NCBI GenBank assembly: GCA_964019425.1
Contig: OZ025844.1
Location: 62,001 to 126,000, forward strand
Source: Flectonema sp. DT1601
Taxonomy: Eukaryota > Euglenozoa > Diplonemea > Diplonemida > Diplonemidae
Direction of reading: 5' to 3'
DNA: 64,000 nt
The notes under the pieces were generated by a model that was not told where the DNA came from, searched no databases, and worked only from the letters and a program-made list of their open reading frames with translations. The position numbers and the translations under genes are program-made. Positions 21,138 to 30,767 of the stretch are shown here, in pieces; the stretch's first letter is position 1; each line of letters starts with the position of its first letter.

Positions 21138-21372
21138 GTTGTAGTGTCTTTTGATGCTTTACTTGTGTGGGAAATAGTTATTATTATTAACTCTGATAAA
21201 TCTTTATAAGAATGAATGCTGACGTGGGGCTACCTGATGTACAAATCTCACGAAGGAGATATTTATTATAATGAAAGATTCTGATCGAAGTCATACAACG
21301 TGAAGTGTAAATATCTCATCACAAACAGTGAAGGCTAGGCGTCACTAACTTCACACATTACACGACTGTAGT

Positions 21373-21861
21373 TTAAGAACTAAACGACCGAGTGTACGAT
21401 GAAGAACTGTCAGAAGTAGTTGAGGTAGATCTGCGTCTTGACTTCTTTTTCTTCTTGCTGCTGCTCTTCTTGTCCTTCTTCTTCTTTTTTTTCTCTTTCT
21501 TTTTATCTTTTTTGTCGCGTTTCAGTTGCTGTTCTCGTTCTGCAGCTTCTTCCTTTTCGCGCCTTCTTTTAAGTTTTGCTTTTGAAATAGGGCGAGGCTC
21601 AGTACATTCTTTGCTGAAACAGACACGGTTAGAAGCAAAGTTTAGTCGTCCGCATACTGGGCAATCCCAATCTCCGTATTTCCGCTCTCGTGGTCCTTTT
21701 TTAGGCACCGCTATGCTGTCTTCGAGCCTATCTTGTTCCCTCCTTCGTTCCCATGCTTCGTCTCTCCTTGTCGCCATCCTTCTCTCTTTCTCTTTCCAAG
21801 ATGTTTGTTCATTCGAGGCCTTGGATGCGAGCGTGGCCTTCAGATCGTCTTTAGATATCAT
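21373..21861 (-). CDS. RanBP2-type zinc-finger protein with Lys-rich and RS-like tail
   Basis: 162 aa. A single RanBP2/NZF finger: W65-x-C67-x2-C70-x10-C81-x4-C86 with Asn74 in place. In ZRANB2-like proteins this finger binds single-stranded RNA (GGU). The C-terminal half is a long Lys/Glu/Arg stretch, then SRRRSTSTTSDSSSS. This is the layout of splicing-associated RS proteins, so a nuclear RNA-processing role is likely (inference). The ATG is 13 nt after TTTTCTAAACTTTTAG, a clean acceptor. Confidence 0.85.
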   Translation of the reverse strand: MISKDDLKATLASKASNEQTSWKEKERRMATRRDEAWERRREQDRLEDSIAVPKKGPRERKYGDWDCPVCGRLNFASNRVCFSKECTEPRPISKAKLKRRREKEEAAEREQQLKRDKKDKKKEKKKKKKDKKSSSKKKKKSRRRSTSTTSDSSSSYTRSFSS

Positions 21862-22006
21862 TTTATAAAATGAACTAAAAGTTTAGAAAACAATAATAAA
21901 TAACAATCAGATAATTAGGTAAACGATTAGTACAAAATAAGAGATGGTCAGGGAACTGACTCGAAGGTGTAAATGAAAGTAAACAACCGGTCGTTGATGT
22001 TACAGT

Positions 22007-23872
22007 CTACCTCTGTGAGAGTCTCAGCATGAGAAGCGCAAACTCATCGCTGGTAATTTTGCCGTCGTCAAGAAGTTTATATTTTTTTAGAAGGTCGTCG
22101 ACATTTTCAGCAGGAGCTCCGAAAGTATCAAATGATTGATATAATTCCTTGACTTCAGATTGTGATAAGTACCCATCATTATTCACATCTAACTTTGAGA
22201 AGAGTTCTGAGATCGTCTGTTCATTAAATAGAACGCCGCTGACATCTGTTCGAGAAATTGACTTTCTATTTAGTGAAGTGACGTCTGTGTTGTGTTTTCA
22301 ACTTGTTAATCAAACTGACTACAATAATTAACATACCTGCTTGTAGTCTTGGTTTCATTGACCAAGATAGATTAAGTATTCCTTTACCTCCCGTGCGAGC
22401 TTCAAAGAATCGAATATCTGATCGACGAGTTACTTTAGGTTTCAAGGGAACCCAAACATCATCAGACTCAGGAGTTATCGAGAGATCTATTGTGTATTGT
22501 CCAAGAAACTCTGTGTCAGCTTCAGGATTCTCATCCCCGACATTCATCTCAACGATGTACTCTTTTCCAGGAAGATCAAATTGAAGTACCTCATCCCAGT
22601 CTGCTGTCGCATCAGTTGTTGACATGGTTAGCGTTCTACCTGTTTGTTGTTGTTTGTTGGTTGTTGTTGTTGCTAATCAATTGATTCACTGCTTTAGTTC
22701 TAATTAATTAATAAAACAAACCTGATGCCAGTGACTGTGTTGTAATACCAGACGCCTGTTTTACATAAAACGAAACAAAGAAGTCTGATGACCTAACAGA
22801 CCATGAATTGTCGTTAGCTACACTATCGACTGTAACAGGAAGATGAGTTGAAATTAAATTGAGTCCTCCTTTAATATGAATACGAACAGACTGAGTACTT
22901 TGAAGTTGTCGGTACAATTCTCCAAGTGATTCTGAGTCTGAGGCACCAAGACGGAGGGCATCACTGAGATCTTGATCAGCCTCTGAATAAATACCTGTTG
23001 GTTGAGTAGTCTCATCTACACTAAGGTAACACTACTGTTAATTACAATATATAAAAACACACCGAGAGAATAACACAATGAGGCTCTCATTTTCAGAGCA
23101 TCAACGAAGTCCGGTAGGAGCTGCAGTGCTTTTGAAACGTCAATAAGACAAGAATCGAAATTGTTCATCAGTTTAGCAACCTTCGCTCTCGAGTAAAGAA
23201 GTGTAGAGAGTTTCTTAATATTAATATCCTGAGTTGTAAGACACGTACGGATTGCAGTAGAGAGGTCTTCGTATGCTGATTTTCGATCTTTTAGGGCCAG
23301 CCAAGCTTCACTCCTTCCGTGTAAAGCATCAATACGACAAACAGTGTCAGCAGAAGGTATCGCGGTACTGAAGTCATCAATGGCTGCCTCATACATACCA
23401 AGAGATAATCTTACCTCAGCTCTAGCGAACATCATACCAGGTGTAACATGCATTATTAAAAGTGTGTTTGAGAAGTCTCCCAACGCTTCTCTTAGAGCAG
23501 CAGTTCTGCTTTTCCCAGAAGGCAATACTCCTGCGAGTAACTTATAAAGAGTTCCACGTTGTTGGTACCACTCGGCTTTAGCGAGTTGGTCTCTGTCACC
23601 TGTTGTTGGGAGTTTGTTTATTTATAATTGGATTAGTTTAAATTTAAACAAGAGACAAGTTAAATAAAACCTTCTTCTAATGCCACAGAATAATCTTTTA
23701 CAGCAGATCGCAAGCTACTCTCAGTTAGGTACGTATTCTCATTATGAATTGCTAGTAACGCTCGCTGACCGTAAAGCATTCCTCTTCGAGCGTATCCAAT
23801 TTGATCTGGATGACATTTCAACTCTGCAGTTATCTCACTAATGTCGGCATCAATTGTTTCGTAGCTCTGCAT
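22007..23872 (-). CDS. TPR + C2 + EF-hand protein, five exons
   Basis: Exons 23872-23671, 23599-23063, 22994-22722, 22639-22337 and 22245-22007 join in frame to 517 codons. All introns are phase 1 with GT-AG ends (GTTTTA, GTGTGT, GTTTGT, GTATGT donors; CAG acceptors) and lengths 71, 68, 82 and 91 nt. The first half is TPR-like helical pairs (ALLAIHNEN...; LYSRAKVAKLMNNFDSCL). A C2 domain spans the exon 3/4 junction (VRIHIKGGLNL, then SDFFVSFYV, RTLT, then WDEVLQFDL). The last exon gives two EF-hand-like units, the first with loop DVNNDGYLSQSE. A calcium-responsive membrane scaffold is plausible. The order TPR-C2-EF is unusual. The start follows TTTCATTTACAACAG by about 55 nt. Confidence 0.85.
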
Positions 23873-24271
23873 TGAGTCTCTCAGTCGTGTTCTTCCCCCT
23901 TTTTTTTTTTTAATACGATTCCCTGTTGTAAATGAAATATATATAAAAAATAGTAACAAAATTATTATTATCATTTTGCGGACACTCTTTTCATCTTTTT
24001 ACTTCTGTTGATACGAAGGCGAGCTCCACACAAAACTCTCAAAAACTATTTTTCATTCTTTCTGTTGTAAACTCGCTTCCCTTCAGAGGGGTCTTAGAAA
24101 TGGATTTCTGGACAGAACTCGTTTTTTTTTTTTTTTTTTTTGTTTCTCTCATTTGCAGTTTCCTTGCTGCATAATTATGGCAGTTTTGGTAACTTTTTCT
24201 TGGCTACGTTCTCAAGGCAAAAAAAAAAAAAAGAAAGAAAAAAACTACGACAAACAATCACCATCAGATGA
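23873..24271. other. Intergenic spacer
   Basis: No gene seen. It contains the acceptor-like tract of the TPR-C2-EF gene, a T run at ~24122-24142 and A-rich sequence just downstream of the glutaredoxin stop. Confidence 0.5.
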
Positions 24272-24805
24272 CTATTTTTTTGGTTCGACAGGGTCGGTGT
24301 CGTCAGTACCCTGAACAGGTACGTGAGTAATTCCGGTTTGTGGATCACGGTATGCGATACCAGAATCCTTAAAGAGGGCAGCTAAGTCTCCGCTCTCGTG
24401 CATCTCAATCATCAAGTCGCATCCACCAATAAACTCACCAGCCACAAATAATTGTGGAATGGTAGGCCATCCTGAAATCTCTTTCACTCCTTCACGAACA
24501 GCTGGGTGAGCTAAGACGTTGTATGAAGTGTAAGGAACTCCGTACGCTCCCATAATTTCTGCTGCTTTGCTGCTGAAGCCGCAACGTGGAGCTTCTGGTT
24601 CACCTTTCATAAATAAACAAACCTGGTTGTCTTTAATATCAGTACGCATTTCATCCATGATCTCATTCTTAACTACTTCATCAGAACAGAACCTTACCTG
24701 CTGGCTACGGAATGATGAAGAAGGTGTTGAGAAGATTTGAGTTGCTGGACGAGCTGCTACGACACGAGCAGATCTCATCAAAGCGCGACTAGTGAAGCGA
24801 AACAT
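24272..24805 (-). CDS. GRX5: Mitochondrial monothiol glutaredoxin (CGFS type)
   Basis: 177 aa. An Arg/Ser/Ala-rich presequence (MFRFTSRALMRSARVVAARP...) precedes a complete monothiol glutaredoxin. It has C75-G-F-S78 as the active site, the K in FMKGEP, the WPTIPQLF cis-proline segment, and GGCDL for glutathione/cluster binding. This family carries [2Fe-2S] clusters as dimers and hands them on from the ISC scaffold in the mitochondrial matrix. A short acidic tail extends past the domain. The ATG lies 16 nt after TTCTTATCACAAAACAG. It shows that the organism has a mitochondrion with Fe-S assembly. Confidence 0.95.
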   Translation of the reverse strand: MFRFTSRALMRSARVVAARPATQIFSTPSSSFRSQQVRFCSDEVVKNEIMDEMRTDIKDNQVCLFMKGEPEAPRCGFSSKAAEIMGAYGVPYTSYNVLAHPAVREGVKEISGWPTIPQLFVAGEFIGGCDLMIEMHESGDLAALFKDSGIAYRDPQTGITHVPVQGTDDTDPVEPKK

Positions 24806-25078
24806 TATTTTACTACGGACACTGTTTTGTGATAAGAATTAATATTATGAAATAATAATCGACACCAACAACAACAACAAGAAATCCTTACCCCCAACAC
24901 GATAATCTGATGAGGGGGATAAACGTAAAGATGAATGAAGACAGCAACTCTGCCACATTAATAACAGGCAAGTTCGATACAATAAAAACAAAATAATACA
25001 ACGAAGAAGGAGACGACCGTCACCCTCAACAGAGATCAGTACAAGACTGAACGAGGTCAGTAATTTGATACAAATATA

Positions 25079-27829
25079 CTAAAGTGTGTTGACGCACTCA
25101 ACCCAGGCTTCTGCTGCTACTTTTCGGTAGCGGAAGTCCTTTCCTGTCACGCACGGTTCTAACCGAATAGGGAATTTCCCAAGTGAGCTGTGTTGCAGAG
25201 CTGCAGGTATCTGTTTTTTACTTTCACCTCCAACCTGATGAACGTATTTCTTATCCTCAACTAAAAGAATCGCAGCCTGTGATGCAAACGACATAATTTG
25301 AGAAGGCGTTGGTTGAGAAGATGGAGTAGATATACGCTGAGCGAGGTTAGTTTCAAGCGACTTAATTTCGAGAGACTTCTTGGCAGCGACTGACTTCTTG
25401 CGAAGTCTCCTCCTAATAATAAAAGCCTCAGCAGCTAATAAGTTTGATCTGGTTTCTGGTAATAATCCAGAAGAGAATCCTAGAGCCAGACTGTTATGCT
25501 CACTTCCACTACCTGGTAGCATTCCAAATACTGAAGTAGTTGGAAGTTGCCACTCTTGTGGTTTTGGTTCTGCTAATCGACTCAACTCAGAATCGATGTG
25601 ATTTATTAACTGCTTGCTATAGTCTCCGTGGTTAGCTCTGTCTTCTAATCGAGTTCTCAAAACCCGTTCTAAATAGGTATGTTCAGACCTACAAACTTTT
25701 ACCTTTTCAAAGAGTGCCGAAGCATTTTGTTCAATGCTGTTACGCTTCTGAACTAACTTACTGATGGTACTTCTTAGAATAGCAGGCCTTGGATCATCCT
25801 GACCAACTCTTACAGAGTCATACAACACATCAGTTGTTAACACTTGTGATAAATCTAAACTTGATAGGCTGGTTAGCGATGCAAGCTCTTGATCGAGAGA
25901 TGCTTTTTCTGCTGTCAGTCTGGCGGCTTTTTTGTAGAGATGTTTAACATGGCGTTCAAAGATATTTGCTACTCGCAAGGGTAACTTCAAAGCCTGTTCA
26001 ATAAGTATGTAGTGAATGTCGTATAATTCATCTCTAATTAAAAGAGATGAGAGGTATGAATTCTTCTTATCTGCGATAACAGTAAGAAAGTTATCATCGG
26101 ATGCTGACAGTGATGCTAATTCTCGAGATAGTTGAGTTCTGGATGACTTGAAGGTATCAATTGATGATCTAAGGTCATCTAGTTTAGATTCAGAACCTTG
26201 AAGGATTGATGTTTTACTTTTATGGTGTTGCATGATGTCAAGTTCCATCTTATCAATTTCTAAAGCTAGGAGGTCACCGGCCTGATCTCTGTGTTCCTGA
26301 AACAGTCGATGCTGACCTTCCAACTCCTTTGCTCTGACCAAGTCCGACTGCATTTGATCTCTTTTTGTGGAAACTTTTTGTAACCGTTCTCTGTGTGATT
26401 GAACATTGCTCCTTTCAACTTGGTGTCTCTTGTTACCGTATTCTATTAAATGAGTAAGTTTATCGTTAGTGGCGAGGCAGTTGGAAAGTTTGCTTTGCAT
26501 TTCCTTTGTTTGAGAAGCGAGTGATTTATTCTCCTGCTGTTCAATTGACAAACTTGATTCTAGTTGAGCATTCGCCTCAGCTTTCTGTCTAAAACGTGAA
26601 GGGTCAATAGAACCTGGTCTTTCTAATAGTTTCCTTTCTTCTTCGTGGCAGTCTTCTTCTAGAGCTTTCTTCTCGGATATTTCTTCTTCGATAGCCAAGT
26701 CTTCCTCGGCACGGTTATTCCTCTCTGAAGCAGTTGCTGCTTCCACAGCTTCACTACGTTCTGTCCAATGGTTTCGATGTTCTCGTAGTCGGTCTTCTTC
26801 CTTGCGAAGTTGAATTATTTCCTTATTCAGAAAAGCATTTTCACGAGCTATTTCTAAACAACTCTCCTGAGCAGAGGCGATCCTCGAGACGTGGTCAGCA
26901 ACTATTTCCATTTCAGTGAAGTCGCGTTCTGCGAGACACTCGTTTCGGAGTAGGTCGGCTTCTTCTTTTTCCTGTGCTTCGACATCAATCCCGTCAAAAT
27001 CAGCGGGCCTTCTACGAGAAACCTTTCCAGTCTTCCTATTCCAGTATCGGTACCGACCGTTTTTGTCTTTAATTTGTTTCCAGATAGACTTCGGTCTGGG
27101 AACCTTAACAAAGCGTCGCACTTCATTTAAATGAGTAACTTCAGGTTCTGTGAGCTCGTAGAGAGGAGGGGGTTCTCCTAATTTGGTATTAAGAGCCATT
27201 TTAATTGTTTGTTCAATAGCGTACTTAATACCTTTATTATTCCTAGACGATGTCTCGTAGTACGCATGAAGCTTTAAGTGCTGAGCCTCAAGGGCGCATT
27301 GCGATGGGTCCAAGACAGTTTTTCCCTTCTCAACTTGCCTGTCTGCACGCTCTAGACGAGTTGCGCAAAGTGCCATTACAACTGAAGGTTGAGCGCATTT
27401 AGTAATTAAAGGAATCCATGAACTTCTAACCGAAAGTAAAGTCTGTTTAAGTAAAGGTGTGAATCCTAATATTATTCCGTCAGCTGACCTCATTGCTGGA
27501 GTGTCTTCAGGTTCTTCCTGAAATCGAAGAGTCACGTTAACCAAACCAGACTTCTCATCCGTTTGTAAACTAAAGCTTGCCTCACTGAAGTCATCTTTTG
27601 TGTATTTTGTAGTTGTGTACACCCCGGCTACAGCTGGAAGCTCACAAGCATCTTTGTATCCACAAATTACAATCTCTAGACTTAGAGCTGAGTCAGGATT
27701 CGGTTTATCGATACCCTTCTCTACTGCTTCCATCCCTGGGGGGTCTTTAACTGGTGGGCCTTTCTTCTTCTTTGTTTGCTTCTTCCTATCATCAGAAGCA
27801 GGGGAAGTTGGAGAGGCAGAGTCCGACAT
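25079..27829 (-). CDS. Degenerate Ras-like domain + WW-like + long coiled coil
   Basis: 916 aa. After a Lys/Pro-rich start, residues ~49-213 follow a small-GTPase fold. The first strand is LEIVICGYKD but without GKS/T, VVMALCATRLERAD stands where G4 (NKxD) would be, YYETSSRNNKG matches G5 (ETSA), and a final amphipathic helix follows. The missing P-loop and DxxG mark a pseudo-GTPase. Residues ~250-275 resemble a WW domain (W250, KNGRYRYWNRKTG, P275) lacking the second Trp. Residues ~285-700 are coiled coil. The ATG follows TTCATTTTCTCAG by 16 nt. It is probably a cytoskeletal or flagellar scaffold (inference). Confidence 0.85.
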   Translation of the reverse strand: MSDSASPTSPASDDRKKQTKKKKGPPVKDPPGMEAVEKGIDKPNPDSALSLEIVICGYKDACELPAVAGVYTTTKYTKDDFSEASFSLQTDEKSGLVNVTLRFQEEPEDTPAMRSADGIILGFTPLLKQTLLSVRSSWIPLITKCAQPSVVMALCATRLERADRQVEKGKTVLDPSQCALEAQHLKLHAYYETSSRNNKGIKYAIEQTIKMALNTKLGEPPPLYELTEPEVTHLNEVRRFVKVPRPKSIWKQIKDKNGRYRYWNRKTGKVSRRRPADFDGIDVEAQEKEEADLLRNECLAERDFTEMEIVADHVSRIASAQESCLEIARENAFLNKEIIQLRKEEDRLREHRNHWTERSEAVEAATASERNNRAEEDLAIEEEISEKKALEEDCHEEERKLLERPGSIDPSRFRQKAEANAQLESSLSIEQQENKSLASQTKEMQSKLSNCLATNDKLTHLIEYGNKRHQVERSNVQSHRERLQKVSTKRDQMQSDLVRAKELEGQHRLFQEHRDQAGDLLALEIDKMELDIMQHHKSKTSILQGSESKLDDLRSSIDTFKSSRTQLSRELASLSASDDNFLTVIADKKNSYLSSLLIRDELYDIHYILIEQALKLPLRVANIFERHVKHLYKKAARLTAEKASLDQELASLTSLSSLDLSQVLTTDVLYDSVRVGQDDPRPAILRSTISKLVQKRNSIEQNASALFEKVKVCRSEHTYLERVLRTRLEDRANHGDYSKQLINHIDSELSRLAEPKPQEWQLPTTSVFGMLPGSGSEHNSLALGFSSGLLPETRSNLLAAEAFIIRRRLRKKSVAAKKSLEIKSLETNLAQRISTPSSQPTPSQIMSFASQAAILLVEDKKYVHQVGGESKKQIPAALQHSSLGKFPIRLEPCVTGKDFRYRKVAAEAWVECVNTL

Positions 27830-27960
27830 GTTTGCCCACGTAAGGCTGAGAAAATGAATAATTTTTTAAAACAAAAAAAAATCAAATAAATAATAAAAAA
27901 AAAAAAAAAAACTGAAATACAATCTACAAAAGAATCACTACTTAACAAAAAGGAATGTCA

Positions 27961-29052
27961 TTATTCTCGAACAGTAGTTCGCTTTGTTCTCTTGTTGGTA
28001 TCTTTGTGAGGTATTTTGTCAATCCATTTTCCTACTTCAGTTGGATCAGTTCCCCAATCCCACCAACGGTAGACGGTAGCGTGCATGTCAATGAGGTGAT
28101 CTTCACGTCCTAAATAGTCATTCAGCAGCTGTGGTACTTGATGAAGCTTTTCAGGACAATTGTTGTTAAAGAAATTGAATAGTTTTCTACCTGCAGCACC
28201 ATCACCATTATTTAATATTAAACCTCCTCCTCGAAATGCAGCAGCAGGTGGGCTATTCGGAAGAAAAGCATGCAACTCTGGGAGGGGAGACATCGAAAAG
28301 TCAGTCACCTCATGAGGTCGACCACCAGTGCATCTGCAGCAAACATAAATTCGACCAGTACCGTGGGAGTTTGTTGGAAGGGGAAACCCCCAAGTTTTAT
28401 CATGATTTATAGCTGAGTGAATCTTTAACCATTCAATTGGATACATTTTGTTCATTATAATTTCTTCAGGGTTGTCCTGAATTATTTGAATAGATACCTC
28501 ACAAGGCTCACCTGGTTCAACAACAGACTCAAACTCATCCTGATCCCAATCGATTCTCTGGTCTGGTTCCCATTGAGTTACTCGAGTCCTACGAGGGTTG
28601 TCGTCTGTGTCTTTAAAAAAGACTTTAGCATATAGTTTTGGGTATGGAGGTCTTTTTGAATATTCCATGTCGATACTGCACCCAACTGTTACTTTAAACC
28701 TTAACGGTTGTCTTACTGGTACAAGATGGTACATCAATGCAATGATTGCACTCACCATAGCAGCTGCTATTTCTTCTGTGTGTCTGGTTTCAGGTATCGG
28801 TGGTGGTGGAGGTTCTTCGAAATTTGAATCACCTTTTTGTTCATTCTTGCGATGCTTTTCTTTATCGCTACTGCTGCTACTGCTACTGTCGCTGCTGTAG
28901 TCTTCTCCACCGGCATTGCCTTCTCTGTTTGGATTTTTTTTCTTCCCTGTTTTCTTCGCTTTGGGTTTTTTTTCATTATTTCCCTTACCTTTCTTATCGC
29001 TGCTCTCGTCCTTCTTCTTCTTCTTCTTCTTCTTGTCATCGGGAGAACCCAT
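27961..29052 (-). CDS. C2-like domain protein with Lys-rich N-terminus
   Basis: 363 aa. The first ~80 residues are Lys/Ser/Asp low complexity, and a hydrophobic helix follows (AAAMVSAIIALMYHL). Residues ~115-240 look like a C2 beta-sandwich: LRFKVTVGCSIDME, LYAKVFFKD, RRTRVTQWEP, then WDQDEFESVV and GRIYVCCRC. Residues ~285-330 (FFNNNCPEKLHQVPQLLNDY, then LGREDHLIDM) match a short helical motif I have seen appended in protist cytoskeletal proteins. The family is not identified. It lies 131 nt upstream of the pseudo-GTPase gene on the same strand. Confidence 0.8.
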   Translation of the reverse strand: MGSPDDKKKKKKKKDESSDKKGKGNNEKKPKAKKTGKKKNPNREGNAGGEDYSSDSSSSSSSDKEKHRKNEQKGDSNFEEPPPPPIPETRHTEEIAAAMVSAIIALMYHLVPVRQPLRFKVTVGCSIDMEYSKRPPYPKLYAKVFFKDTDDNPRRTRVTQWEPDQRIDWDQDEFESVVEPGEPCEVSIQIIQDNPEEIIMNKMYPIEWLKIHSAINHDKTWGFPLPTNSHGTGRIYVCCRCTGGRPHEVTDFSMSPLPELHAFLPNSPPAAAFRGGGLILNNGDGAAGRKLFNFFNNNCPEKLHQVPQLLNDYLGREDHLIDMHATVYRWWDWGTDPTEVGKWIDKIPHKDTNKRTKRTTVRE

Positions 29053-29419
29053 ACTTTTAACTATTATTGCTGCAGGTTATTTCTCTTTGTGTCTTATCAT
29101 GTTGTTCTACTGATAGAATAAGATGACAACTCGTTTAAAAATTTTTTTTTAATACTAAAATAGCAACAACAGTACATGACTTTTCAACAACTGATTCCTG
29201 TCCTGTTGAATTGATTTTTATAACCATCACGGATGTTAAAAAAATATATCAAAAAAAACTAAAGCTAGTTGTTACCAACTGTAAAAATACAAATAGGATG
29301 GGATGAGAGGGATGATTAACATAAGTAGAGAATAGTAAAAACAAGAATACGAAAAATAAAAAAAAACGGCCGGAATGCTGGTGGGAAGGAGCGGCCACAA
29401 TCTCGATGCGTACAAACAC

Positions 29420-29450
<31 letters not shown>

Positions 29451-30591
29451 TATTATTTGAATTGCGTAATAACCTAAAAAATATTATTTTAGCTAACCAC
29501 AACCACCGGGAACAACGTCCAGAGAGTTTCAGAAATTCTTCGTAAATAATAAAGAAACCTCCTTACAGAGGGGAGCTGCTTAGAAAAAGAACAAAAAATC
29601 TTTTTCGTGGTGTAAGTGAGTTTTATTCAACTCTCCATATTTGCTTCCGACACTGCCACTAGAAGTACATTCTGTTTGCATCAAACCCCAATATACTATC
29701 ATAGACTGAGAAAGCAAAAAGGGCTATGCAATTAAATGCAAAGAAAAAAAAGAAGTAAGCTGAGCTTCATAACGCGGTATTACAGTACAAAAATAGTTTT
29801 GATTGAAATGGCGAAGCGTTTGAGAGAAATAGTGACACTAACTGGGTGGTTATACAAGAAGAGATTGAGAAGGTGCTGACAACAGGGATATTCCCACTTA
29901 GTACGTATCGTCATTCGGTCACTGTTAAGTCTGGAGTACACTCAAATGGAATCCAAAGAAAGATACCAAACGTGAGTACTACGGAAGGACTTATCGTATC
30001 AAAAGTAACTTACATAACTAATATTAAAAATAATAAATAATTATAAATAAAGAACGATAACATAACTACACAAAAAATAGAATTACAGGCGTAGACTGCA
30101 GCCGAGAGCAGCCATCAGTTTCTTTCAAACTGATGTTACTCAGTCAGCTTTTTATCTTATGGACCTTACACAAAAAGAGGGGAGAGAAAACATAATATCA
30201 AACCTTAGGAATGTCCTCTGGTTTTTTTAATTTCATTTTTTTTTTTTTTTGAATTCGGATATTGAACTATGAAAAGATCAAATAAACCGAAAATCACAAC
30301 CGGTAATATAATAGGATAGGGAATAAAAAAAATAATAGGAGACTTCCTCCTACCGACTGACGGTACTACCTTCAGATTGATTCTTGTACAAAAAAAAAAA
30401 AATGATTAGCCCGCAGTGATAGACAAGATTTTTCTTCTTATTCCTTTTCGTCTTCACCGCGCAATTCCCTTACAAGAATATTCATAAAAAAAAACTCCAA
30501 AGATTTAACAAAGAAAAACACCATAATATAATTTTTTTTTTTTTTCGTTACTTACTTTTTTTTTTTCTCGGACTTCTTAAAAGGGGATTTT

Positions 30592-30624
<33 letters not shown>

Positions 30625-30767
30625 AATGAACGGGTTATTTAGGCTAGGTTATCTTCTTTCTTGAAAAAGAATTGAAATAAAAAAAATAAAAATAAAAAAC
30701 TATCTAAGTTTTGGGGGGGAGAAGTTGTAAATATCTAAAAAGAGCGAACATAAAAAAATTAAAAAAA
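29053..30767. other. Intergenic region, A/T homopolymers
   Basis: Nothing recognisable as a gene. T runs occur at ~29421-29444, 30238-30250 and 30595-30623. One 64-codon plus-strand frame at 29846 has no recognisable domain or context. Confidence 0.5.

Noticed and set aside
22625-22625. ATG at 22625 as start of a separate C2 gene
   Set aside because: The C2 domain needs the strands encoded at 22917-22722, and the GTTTGT...CAG intron joins them in frame.
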